A stretch of DNA of 64,000 nucleotides from Cyclina sinensis (taxonomy: Eukaryota; Mollusca; Bivalvia; Venerida; Veneridae): positions 19,794,904 to 19,858,903 of the forward strand of contig JAAONU010000006.1 of assembly GCA_012932295.1 (NCBI GenBank), given 5' to 3'. The position numbers and the translations under genes were made by a program. Numbering within the stretch: the first letter of the stretch is position 1; each line of letters opens with the position of its first letter. Below the pieces are notes generated by a model, which was given only the letters and a program-made list of their open reading frames with translations, did not search any database and was not told the DNA's origin. This document shows, in pieces, positions 38,002-48,505 of this stretch.

Positions 38002-41000
38002 CTAAAGCCTAGAAACATTGACATAGTCGTGTTCTATTTCATCTGAAGTTCCTAAATTGTAGCGAGTTTTTGTGTAACTGTGCTCCTGTACAAAAGCGTT
38101 AAAAGCTTGTTCTGTTTCCTGATTGGATGTAACAAACGCTGTAAGAAGTTCACAAGAGGTCATTAGCACACCATCTATTGTCTCCATTCCCTCTTTGGTT
38201 CGCCTTTTTGGAAAGCATGAAAACCCTGTTGATTCTTGTGACAGTACCTGATCATCCTCTAAGTTGAGATTTTTGAACGATTTACAAAGATTAACATTCT
38301 CTGTTTCAATTGATTTCTTGACATTTACATTTGTCACACATTTTCGCGCAGGGTTTTCAACATTTATATAGTCATGGTACTCTACATCAACACTTTCAGT
38401 ACCTTGTCTTTCAAGAAGTGCTGACTCCGTATCTCCAATATTTATATAATCGTGGTCCCCTGCATCAAAAATTTCAGTATCTTGTCCTTCAAGACGCGCT
38501 GTCTTCGTGTCTCCAACATTTATATAATCATGGTCCTCTGCATTAAAAGATTTAGTATTTTGACCTTCAAGACGTGCTGACTTCGTTTTAAAGTTCAGAT
38601 TTCCTGATATGTTCACTTTATTTACTTCAGATTCCTTTGTACTGTTAACAGCACTGCCATAGAGAAGATTACTTGTAGCTACGTCAGCTACGGCGCCAAA
38701 CATCTTACCAGAGGCGACAATAGTATGCCCTATCAAACCATTCAATTCAGTCTTTGGTCCTTTCTGTTTCTTCTGCTTGTTTCTGAGTTTCTTCCAATAA
38801 GATGGTCTAAGAGGGGGAGGGGGATATGATGGTGGAGGTACCTTTGCCGTACTAAATGACGTAGCAACTCTATCAAATGGCACTATGACTTCATTTCTTA
38901 TTGTATCTTCTACGTCTTGATTTGTTTCAGGATTTTGTACAGCGTCAGTTTTTCTAACTGACAAGTCAAGTTCTTTACTTATTTTGGTTGTTTTCTGCTT
39001 AAACTGTTCTGTGTTGACGTATGTCGGGGTCTTTATCTCATCTACAATAGCTGGTACTTTCATTAATGAATCCGAATCCATAATAGCTATATCAGTTCTA
39101 TAATTCTGATGAGGAACTTCCATGTTAGTTATCCGAACTACATGTTCACTTTCATATAGGTTCACTTTCTTAGAATCTCCTATCCGGACATCTTCAGATT
39201 CCTTCCACTTAGCTTGTGCATGATTATTCTCTCTACCTAACCGGCTATCTCCTGTTATAAAGTCGCTTGTAACGTAGACAGTTTTATCATTAAATCTTGG
39301 ACTAGTTTGGGATATCGGGGGTGTGGCTGTTGCTTCGTCAATACCCTTACGGTTAGGAGTTTCAACAGAAGCAGTTCCTCTATTTTTCATATTTTCATTT
39401 AAACTAATTCCTGCTGTATGTTGGGCGAAATCTTGGTGAACTAATGCTGTAATCAACTCGCCTGTTTTAAAAAGCTGTGTTTGGATGACTGATCTGGGTG
39501 GATCCGGAGCCCTTCGTTTCTTCGTGCTCTTTCTTAACATTTTGTCATTTTCTGTTTTTCCCAGAACATTTGGGCAGTTCTGTTTCACTAAGTTCTTTTT
39601 TCCTATACAAACATTCGTCATTATTTCTGTTTCATCAATGGTCGGTGTAATGGACGCAGTCAGTGTATCTAAAGCTTCTGTTAAGGCGTACTTGATAACC
39701 GTAGATCGATCACCAAACACTGCCCCTAGTGAATACCTAGATTTTGAGCTATGATTGGCAATTCTCTTATCATTGTTATTCTCGTCTAAGGTTTCCAAGC
39801 CTGTTTCGAGTTCATGATCCTTACTATGTTCAGATCTGTCGACGGGTAGCATCATTGATAATAAGTCCCCTGCGACTTTGCAGCCATGCATGACAACTGT
39901 CGGCGGACCCTGTTCCGGAGCAGACCGCCAGCTGTCGGTTTTCACTTTCGACTTCACTATCTGTTTCAGAGAAGTCAGAGAGGATCGGGATTTCTTTCCT
40001 CGTTCCAGTGGTAAAAGAGACTTGCGTCTAGCTTTGTCTAAATCCCCTGCTGACCTGCTGATACGACTTATACTGTTTGACTTGACCTTTATATCTCCGG
40101 CTGATTCGGCCTTACCTTTTAAGAAGCGTTTTCGACGAGGCACACTTTCTTTTAGACTCTGTGTCGGGTTTTCCTGAACTTTTTTAGATTCCATCAGTAG
40201 CTCGCACTCGACTAAATGTGAAGAAGTAGGGTTATCATTTTTCTTTTCTTGTGATGGAATTTCAACACTGTCGAAAATTCCATAATTCAGTTTACTTCTA
40301 CTAGGTTTATATGTTCCTGAATTGGTTTCAGTACTTTCTGTCTTAAGAACGGTGTGTTTATCTATTCTATCGGCACTGATTACCTTAACACTTGTTTTAA
40401 GTTCTTGCAGTTCAAAATCCCCAGAGAAAGACTTCTGCTTTCCCTGTCCCCCTCGAGATGAAGAATTCATGGCAGTAGCCGAAAAAGTATTGGAACATAT
40501 AAATGAATGGCTCTTTCCTTTAGCGTACTTAATCTTTTGTGTGTTGGCTGGAAGTTTGATATCTCCTGTAGATTTCATTTTTCGAAACAGTTTTCGTTTC
40601 ATTGAAGTTTGGTGATCAGACAAACCCTGATTCACAGACCTCCTTAGTTCGTCCACCTGAAATGATAAAATAAAATACCTATTAGAAAGAAAGTCAGTGA
40701 ATGTACTTATTAGAGAATGATTTTGGTTCAAACAACTACGTGCTTGTAAATGTATTCGAGAGGAGTGTCTTAAGCACTGGAATACCATCTATAATTCATG
40801 TGTATTCTGCACTTATAAATACATTTCTTTTTTTTCTTTTTTTCCAAAATCGAATGGGACTTGTTCTTAGTCTTTTCAATGACACTAGACCTTATAGGAT
40901 AGATATGAATACTTTTATTTATTTTATGCCTACCAATGAAATATAGGGAAATATCAGTGAGATAAAAGTGATAATACACTGTTTTGAATCAGTTAATTAC

Positions 41001-44000
41001 CATTTTGATAATGCATGTTTGTGCCCGAACTATTGAATATTGAGTATTAATCCGCTTTTATAATTAAAGTATGTATGGCAAAATTCAATAAATATTGATA
41101 TTGATACTCGTGAACACCATATGTTGATATTTTCACTCGTGGCTGCGCCACTCGTGAAAATATCACATATGGTGTTCACTCGATGAAATAAATTCTCATC
41201 TTCCACAAAAACAAACAAATATCCTCTATGTGACTGTAAATTTTTAACTGGCATCTTCAACGTAACCCCCCAAAAAAGAAAAAAAGCTATTTTATTTCAT
41301 CTTTTGTGATAGTTCAGTTGCATGTTTACGTTTTTACCTGATATACATTATCTGTAAAACTGTTCTTGGCTTTTTCCTTCTGTTTATACATGTTCACTAC
41401 ATTTTTGAAAGTATTCTTAGATTATTTCAGCAAATACAAACTCCTTCTTAAAATTGATGTTTGGCTTCAATTAAACTAAACATACTTTTACTACAGCAAT
41501 AGTGATGAGAGTAACAACGGAAGTGAAATATCTGAGGCATAAACGGTTAAGTATTGAAAAAGGTATTTGTCAAAATTTTCAACTTTTGATTCAGTACCCT
41601 CTGTATGCCGCGGAAAGATGGCGTGTTGTCTTTTTCATCTGAGGTGAAAACGACTTTGGATCTTTTGGACACTTTTCGTGGTTCAAGATTTTTTGTAATA
41701 TGTTTTGGCGGGAAAAAGACTGCATCCGTAGTAATGTAGATTGGTTGGATTTCCGACACTCGATTTTTCTGAAACAAAATTTCAAGTCTTGAGGAAATGT
41801 ATGATATAATTTGTCCGGTGCCTAAGTCATACTGAATACATGTTTTCAATAAGTACACAAGCAGCTGAAACTTTACTTGTATTTGCTCAATATCTGATCA
41901 GCTCGCATGCATAAAACATTTACCACCATAGCTTATCAAGTTTTGATACTTAACGAAGTTCTTACAAGGGCTGATAAATTAAAAGGGTAAAATCTAGATG
42001 TTATGGTTATTATAGCCGGGATGTTTCATTACCATATTGAAAATATGTTAACAAGTACTAAACAAATTGTCTTAACCTATGATGAATGTACAACTAAAAT
42101 AATATCAGTCAAGGTATATAACGCTTTCAGGTCATAATGAACACAAAACACGCTGACGGATCGTATTTCAAAGAATGACGCGAATAATGAATTTCATCGT
42201 TACAGGGTCGACGGAGAAACAAGAGGGCCATGATGACCCTGGATCGCTCACCTGAGTACTTTGGCTGAGGGTTTGCTGTTAAGCAAACATAAGAAGCAGT
42301 ATTTCATTTTCTAATTGAAGATTTGTAGGTGCCTTCACACCAAATATCTAAAATATCAGTCAATAAATAAAGGCTCTATGACATAAAGTAGAAATATCTA
42401 TTATTAGCTGTGGTGACATTGACCTTGACCCAGTGAGCTCAAGCCCCGACTACGGGTAGAGGTTCCTGCAAGGAACCTGCATATCAAAATAACAAAGATA
42501 TTGGTCTATAAATGAAGGCTCTATAAGGTAAAGTAGATAAATCTATCTTAAGCCTCGGTAACATTTACCCTAATCTAATAATTTAAACAAACTTGGTAGA
42601 GGTCCACTATAAAATGTTTCATGTCAAATTTTAAAATTCTAGGCCTTGTGGTTTCAGACAAGAAAATTTCTAGATATTTTCTTCTATATTGCTATGTAAA
42701 ACTTGTGACCCCTCGGGCGGGGCCAAAAGTGACCTCAGGGACAATATTTGAACAAACTTGGTAGAGGCTTACTAGGAAATGCTACACACAAAGTTTCAGA
42801 CCTCTGGACTTGACAGTTTTAGACAAGAATATTTTTAAAGTTTTTCTTCTACATGTATTTTGTTACGTAAATTTATGGCCCCTCGGGCGTGGCAAACAGT
42901 GACCACAGGGACATTATTTGAACAAACTTGGTAGAGGTCCACAGTGCTGCACACCAAATATCATACCTCTGGACTTAGCAGTTTTCAGTCTTGTTGCCAT
43001 AGCAACCAGAGTTCTTCATGGAATAGAATTCTTTGAACAACTTTGGTTAAACTTCATGCAAGAAACTTTCCTGCAAAGTTTTATCATCTTTCACCTAGTG
43101 GTTTAGGAGGAGATTTTGTTTAAAATAAAAAGCTGACGGCGCACGACGAACGACGCACGACGGACAAAGTGCGATCACAAAAGCTAAAAACAAGAGCTCC
43201 GCGGAGCGACCCCAACTCTCGTATGTTTTATATGTCGACAACGGGGGCCATAGTGATGGTTCTTGTGCACTACTCCAGAAGGAGGTATGACAAAAATTGT
43301 ATGTTAAAAAGGGGCATAACTCCAAAAATATAGCTTTCAGAATAATGCCCCTTGTGTTGCAAATGCCTCTTGTCATGATAAGCAAGCATTCAAAATTTCA
43401 TATTGATACCTTTGTTTGAGTAATGGGCTACATTAAAGTTTTTGCCAACGACGGCGACGACGCAGCGACCATAATAGCTCGACTTTTTCTTCGAAACAGA
43501 CGAGCAAAAAACAGTGCTCCCACCGAAATCCCAACCGATAGAGCAAGACTGTTTTATACAATAAATAAATTGAGTGACTCTGGACATAAATATTAATATC
43601 TGCATACCTTGAACAACATCAGTGCATCTGATATCTGGTCACGTTGAAAGAAGTCGGCATTGTGGGTAGCTTCCGTCATCAACATTCGGAACCCCTCGTT
43701 GTCTCCCTCCATGAGATGTGCTACCGCTAAGTTATACAGAATCTGTTGGTAAAGTTATAGGAAACTGACAACTAAACTGTGACAAAATATAGCATATGTA
43801 CGACTTGTTTACAACATGGGAAAATTAGCTTTGGTTCCTAAATGTATCTATGCAAATACATAGACTGGTCTATTTAAACAGATGAATTTACAGCAGAACA
43901 ATTTTTGTCTTCAAATTTTTGCAACAATTTAAAAAGCTTTCAACATAGATTCTTGACGTCTGTTTCGATACAGTAATGTTGGAACGTTGCTGCTTTAATT

Positions 44001-46795
44001 TGTTGTTGTTTTTGTTATTGTTGTTGTTGTTTTCTTTTGTTAAGAACTTTACAAAACTGGATAAATCTTCATAAATACACAGGTACATGATAACTGAAAA
44101 GAAAGACCGTACCGCAAAATCATGTAGATGACAAAACAATCCCAGAGGCCTGTAGTTTATGAACGTGTTCCCGCGCAGCAACATCCGGGTAGTTTCCAAG
44201 TCAGATATGGCGTTTTGGGTGCTTTAAGATACGTTATTAATGAAAGATTTAACCATTATGATATTTCCGAAAACATGTCATTAATTCGTCGTACTTTTGG
44301 CTGGTAAATATGGTAAAAAGTTATTATAACAAATAAAGAACTAAAGTAATCCTCATCTGCTATAATGGTGTAAAATATTCACAATAGCACATTTTGAAGC
44401 TGTACGGAAATAAATGCATTTTGGAAGTGGCAATGATTCATTTAAATTTTGTGGCCTGAAACAATATGTAAACCAAAAACAATATTGTGAAATGCCGCTT
44501 ACCGTGATAATCTGCCATGATTTAAGAGTGTTAGAATTTTTTTTAACGGCTGTTTAAGTGGTATAAACTACTTGTACGTTAATCTCAACAGAATTTTAAT
44601 AACCATGCGAACATATGTCTGAGTGCAAGAAGAATTCACTATCAAATTTAGAACAGATACAAAAATGTAAGATTTTCATGTTGAAAATTGTGTAAATGGT
44701 TGTATATACTATATAGACATTAAATGAAACTCTTGCTGCATAGAAAATGAACGAGTCACTTTTTATCAAACTATAAAACAAGAAGCGAGTGCATTTTCAC
44801 CAGAAGTAATTCACCCAGAAACATGTCAAAAAGGCGACAGAAAAGTGTTTTATATATAGGTCTATATCAATTACAGTTGGTTCTCAAATCGAATGAGTAA
44901 CTGGTATGGAACCAGACAGTTGATATAGTAAATATGCACTTGTTGAAAATTTGTGGTTAAGATGGTAAGTACCATCCACGGTTATAACAGAAGAATTGAT
45001 GTCACCAAACAAGTGATAAAACCCTGAACCCTCACATTGAACAAAGAAGTGGAGTAATGTTTTCACCACAAACAAGTATATAACAAAAGAGCACGTGGTA
45101 ATGTTTGTGGGTAAAACCTATTGTTATAAGATTTAAGTTCCCCTGTGCAGAAAAGAAACCAGTTTCAGTGACAGCACAGAGTGAGCGTCTCAGTAAGACC
45201 TTGTTGTTGTTGTAAATAAGATACCTGCATACTTCGAAATGTTGAATATTGCATATTGCAGCCCATATTTTAGACTTTTTCCGATAAGAGTTAATTTCAA
45301 CTCACTCTTTGCGTTCCAGATACAACGTTCCTCTTTGAAAGAAGGCAATGGCGAGTCCTTTGTCTTTTTCAACTGCTGATGTCAGGTACTGAAAACATAG
45401 TAAGTACAGCAGTTCAAGCTTAGAATAGTTAATACTGGTCTGTTTTTTGTTTTTATTTTTGCCAATAGCTCGAACGGAAGATATACATATCTACACAAGT
45501 TAAACTTATTTCTTTTTTTAAATTTTGAATTATTTCTGACGTAACACACAATACTTGTATCAAAACATTAGACGTTGTAATATATAGAGAATACCATGCT
45601 AGAGTCTGATATTATAAAATTAATCAGGCAATGCTTAGAAAAAATGAAGGCGAGACTCAGCCGAGCTCTTCATTTTTTTCGTGCCGAGCCTGATCAATAT
45701 TATAATATAAGACACTTGCTTGGTATTCTATTTATCATGTACTAAATTTTTACTTGGGTTTCTTTTTTTTAAATTTTAAATAAATAAAAAAAACCCTCTC
45801 CAGAGCCTTTCGAGTTCATGCCGCGCGCAATAATATGCAAATTTGCAGCCAAGGGCCAAAACAATAAGAAATAGTTTCGAATGCATTAGTCAAAAGTAAG
45901 AGAATCTTTGACTTTTCAGAAAACTGATCGATTCAAAATGTATCAGTTGAGTATTTTCAAACTAGCAAGAGGTACAAATATTCTTTTCTTTTAATTTTAC
46001 TTCGCATTTCATGGATCTTTATTTCACGATTTCGCCATCTTGAATTTATCGATGCAAGGAATCAAATAGTCTCACTATTTCGCCTCCGAAGGTGAACCGA
46101 TTTTATAGGTTGATATTTTCTAGTTGTTCCCCTTCTACTACTTAAGCTTGAGATATTTCATTCGATGATAAGGGCAATGGAGAAAATGCAATATTTTAGC
46201 CACTCTGTCCACACACAAAAAAAACCAACCATGTGCAATTGAAAAACTGTCAATAAAAGGAAAGACGTGTAAAGAAACGCTTTAAAATACATCTACATAA
46301 ACGTATAAAAGCAACTTGAGTAAATGCCCATAACTGTTTTAAATAGATTTCCTTTCCTACAACTGATAAAAGACAGAAATTAAGAAAAAAAGCATGGTAA
46401 CATTATGATTAAATACGGAACAAGTAATCTGCAAACACTGTTATACACCTTGCTGGACCTGCTTTGAACTTTGTACAACGCATGACTAACTGGGGATATA
46501 CATTTTCCCACATTCGATAATTATCACTACCCTTTCATTTAAAACTGATGACTGCCGCATTGAATTTATTATACATCAAGACGAATCTTACCTTCAATGC
46601 AACGCTCAGATCCCCGACATTGATGTAAGCGACCGCCATATTGTAACAAATCCTCGCGCTCGTCTCGTGCATAGAATGATACACTTGCAGGGCCTCCTGG
46701 TACTTCTCCGCCTCTTGCAAGGTGACAGCCGCACTCCATTTCGCGAAATCTTCCTTAAACTTGTCTGTAGGCTGTTTTCTATTGTCCATGCTCAT
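38002..46795 (-). CDS. p67phox/NOXA1-like TPR protein with long disordered tail, copy A
   Basis: Six exons on the minus strand: 46592-46795, 45306-45388, 44113-44221, 43608-43742, 41598-41768, 38002-40656 (3357 nt, 1118 residues); GT-AG introns, in frame throughout. Residues 1-177 match the four-TPR domain of NCF2/p67phox (SARICYNMAVAY, LAIAFFQRGTLYL, LLRGNTFINYRPLG, ILYNLAVAHL). Exon 5 (178-234) resembles the segment holding the Nox activation motif (SKVVFTSDEKD). In vertebrates this domain binds Rac-GTP and switches on the membrane NADPH oxidase. No SH3 or PB1 domain is seen. The 885-residue tail has KKRRAPDPP, PPPSYPPPPL (about 839), five Y-x-N motifs (YVNT; three YINV/YINI in 26-residue repeats, about 944-1000; YVNV near the end), S-x-G-D motifs and repeated LTA modules. 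The start is the first Met after an in-frame stop region; a second Met follows at residue 3. Paralogue of 48506-56211. Confidence 0.8.
38350..38590 (-). repeat. In-frame 78-bp coding repeat (three Y-x-N units) in copy A
   Basis: Three consecutive units of 26 codons, each of the form S/TARLEGQ...DHDYINVGDT. All stay in frame and each keeps the Tyr and the Asn two residues after it while the flanks vary. Confidence 0.85.
41106..41184. repeat. Inverted repeat with 35-bp arms in copy A intron 5
   Basis: 'actcgtgaacaccatatg' ... 'attttcactcgtgg' is mirrored after a 5-base spacer by 'ccactcgtgaaaatat' ... 'catatggtgttcactcg'; only a couple of mismatches. Possible remnant of a foldback element. Confidence 0.8.
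42225..43190 (+). mobile_element. Dispersed bivalve-type repeat in copy A intron 4
   Basis: Starts 'aacaagagggccatgatgac' and ends 'gacggcgcacgacgaacgac'. Inside are three related sub-units with 'acttggtagaggtccac' and 'cccctcgggcg'. No coding potential; ancestry unclear. Confidence 0.7.
43189..43510 (+). mobile_element. Second dispersed repeat, back to back with the previous one
   Basis: Starts 'acaagagctccgcggagcga' and ends near 'gacggcgacgacgcagcgac', with 'aaaaaggggcataactcc'. Different interior from 42225-43190 but the same 'acaagag...gacggcgacg' layout. Confidence 0.65.
44880..45130 (+). repeat. Inverted repeat partner 1, in copy A intron 2
   Basis: 'acaaaagagcacgtggtaat'/'gtttgtgggtaaaacct' at about 45083-45120 is the reverse complement of sequence at about 47100-47145, and the match extends outward to 'ccctgaaccctcacattgaa'. 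Confidence 0.75.
45628..45690. repeat. Short imperfect palindrome in copy A intron 1
   Basis: 'atcaggcaatgcttag'/'aaaaaatgaaggcgag' is mirrored by 'gagctcttcatttttttc'/'gtgccgagcctgat'; centre near 45660. Confidence 0.65.
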
Positions 46796-47089
46796 ATTTC
46801 TATTTATAGTCTAATTTCCAGGAAAACAGAAAAGGAAATAATGCGTTATTTTATGCAGTACACATTTCTTCAACTGACGTGGTGAAAACAAACCGTTAGA
46901 TGTACTAATGCACGATATATCTACAGATAGTGAAAGAAGTGTTCACCATTCAACAAAAATCATGCCTAGAAACCTCTAGGCAAAAATAAGGTCTGACATA
47001 TCCGTTCCACGGTATTCACCGTTATGCTTGACTGAACAAAAAGTACAAACCTTTTGCACACAATTCATTGATCCACAGCATGACTCTTT

Positions 47090-47300
47090 TAAATTCTTAT
47101 AACAACAGGTTTTACCCACAAATATTACCATGTGCTCTTTTGTTATATACCTTTTTGTGGTGAAAATATAACTGTACTTCTTTGTTAAATCATGCAAATG
47201 TGAGGTGTAAGGGATCCATCCATCTTACCACTCACTAAAGCTGTTTGAGTCGGTACTGTTCAGATATGACGCTGTTTTCCTTTCCTGACAATTAGTGCAA
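47090..47300 (-). repeat. Inverted repeat partner 2, upstream of copy A
   Basis: Reverse-complement match to 44880-45130 ('aggttttacccacaaatatt', 'accatgtgctcttttgttat'). The pair encloses exons 1 and 2 of copy A. The remaining DNA to 48500 (between the two paralogues) has no recognised gene. Confidence 0.75.
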
Positions 47301-48259
47301 CATTCTACATGAACTGTAGTTTTACAGCTTGTGCCGTTACACCTCAACCAAAACCGGCCTCGTTGTTCACATTGATATGAAACTCTGTTCTTTTCTGTAG
47401 TCAATTACTTTAGGTCGCTGACTCGGTACCAAAATACTGTAGCAAGTTACCTATGTAGGGTCCTAAGTTCGAGCCAGATCAACACAATACAACAAATCCA
47501 AAATTACTTATTATCAGTCGCTACGTTTTGTGTCCATTTAAGTCCGATTTCGAAAGATTGTGCAACAGAACTAAAGTAAAACGTGTGTATGTTTCTCTTT
47601 ATTTACCTTTCAGGCCAAGGACCTTTCACAGATGCTACCGCGCAGAGGTTACGTCACTTGGAACAGTACCTTTGACATAGCAATTTGAGTCAAGCCTTAA
47701 ACTTGCTAGATAATAAACCGACTGATACACTTGTTGCCTTAGTGAAAATGATTGAAAAAAGTCAATTGATCCCACTAGATATTTCAAAAGTAAATTCATC
47801 AATTTTAGATCGTTAATTTTAATATGATACAAATCCAGTCAACACATAAATGATAATTATAGGTGTAACTGGATTGGGCTACAAGTTACAACAAGATGGC
47901 GGTTGCTTATAGAAGTAACAACCAAAATAATTCACATGCATGTGCCCAGTTTAATGACTCTTTTTGAAAATAAAATGCGTTTTATGCAGATTCCTTGTAC
48001 ATGGAGACTACTTCGTTAATGACGAAACAGCTTGTCTTCTGCAATACTGCTTGTTGGAACCTTACACATTAAACCTTTTGACTTCAGCTCCAAATTCTTC
48101 ATATTAAAAGTCCCAGATGTTTACCGGAAGTCAATGACGAGAGTCACAGTGTATGCCAGAGACTAACAAAGAACAAGCAAGGCCAGTAACCAAGAACACT
48201 CTTAGGACCATTTTTCAGAGAATCAGGTAACAATACAAACAAAAAATCGTCTTTCCGAT

Positions 48260-48265
48260 TTTATT
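48260..48265 (-). terminator. Possible poly(A) signal of copy B
   Basis: TTTATT on the plus strand (AATAAA on the minus strand), about 240 bases after the stop codon of the gene at 48506-56211. Confidence 0.35.
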
Positions 48266-48505
48266 CTCATTCTCATTTTTTCATGTTGTTTTTAGCAAAA
48301 GTCATAAAAAACATATATAAATGGATAAATGCTTAATATAAGAATTTGTCTGCCAGCAGACTATAAAGGTATTTGAACTTTATAACTAAATAAGTAAACT
48401 TACAGTAAAACAAACAATCAAAAACACAAATAAAAAAAGATTAACAAACAAATACTAAATGGGTACTGATAATGCCTTCAAATAAGGCAATAGTATACAA
48501 ATGTT

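Noticed and set aside
38331..40615. Several plus-strand open frames of 71-99 codons
   Set aside because: Antisense shadows of the long last exon of the minus-strand NCF2-like gene.
38002..40788. 928-codon frame as a stand-alone intronless gene
   Set aside because: An acceptor at 40657 with matching phase, and the parallel layout in copy B, show it is the last exon of a six-exon gene; the first 44 codons are intron.
46796..46825. TATA box of copy A ('tataaata' on the minus strand)
   Set aside because: Lies about ten bases before the start codon, so transcription from it would begin within or after the coding start.
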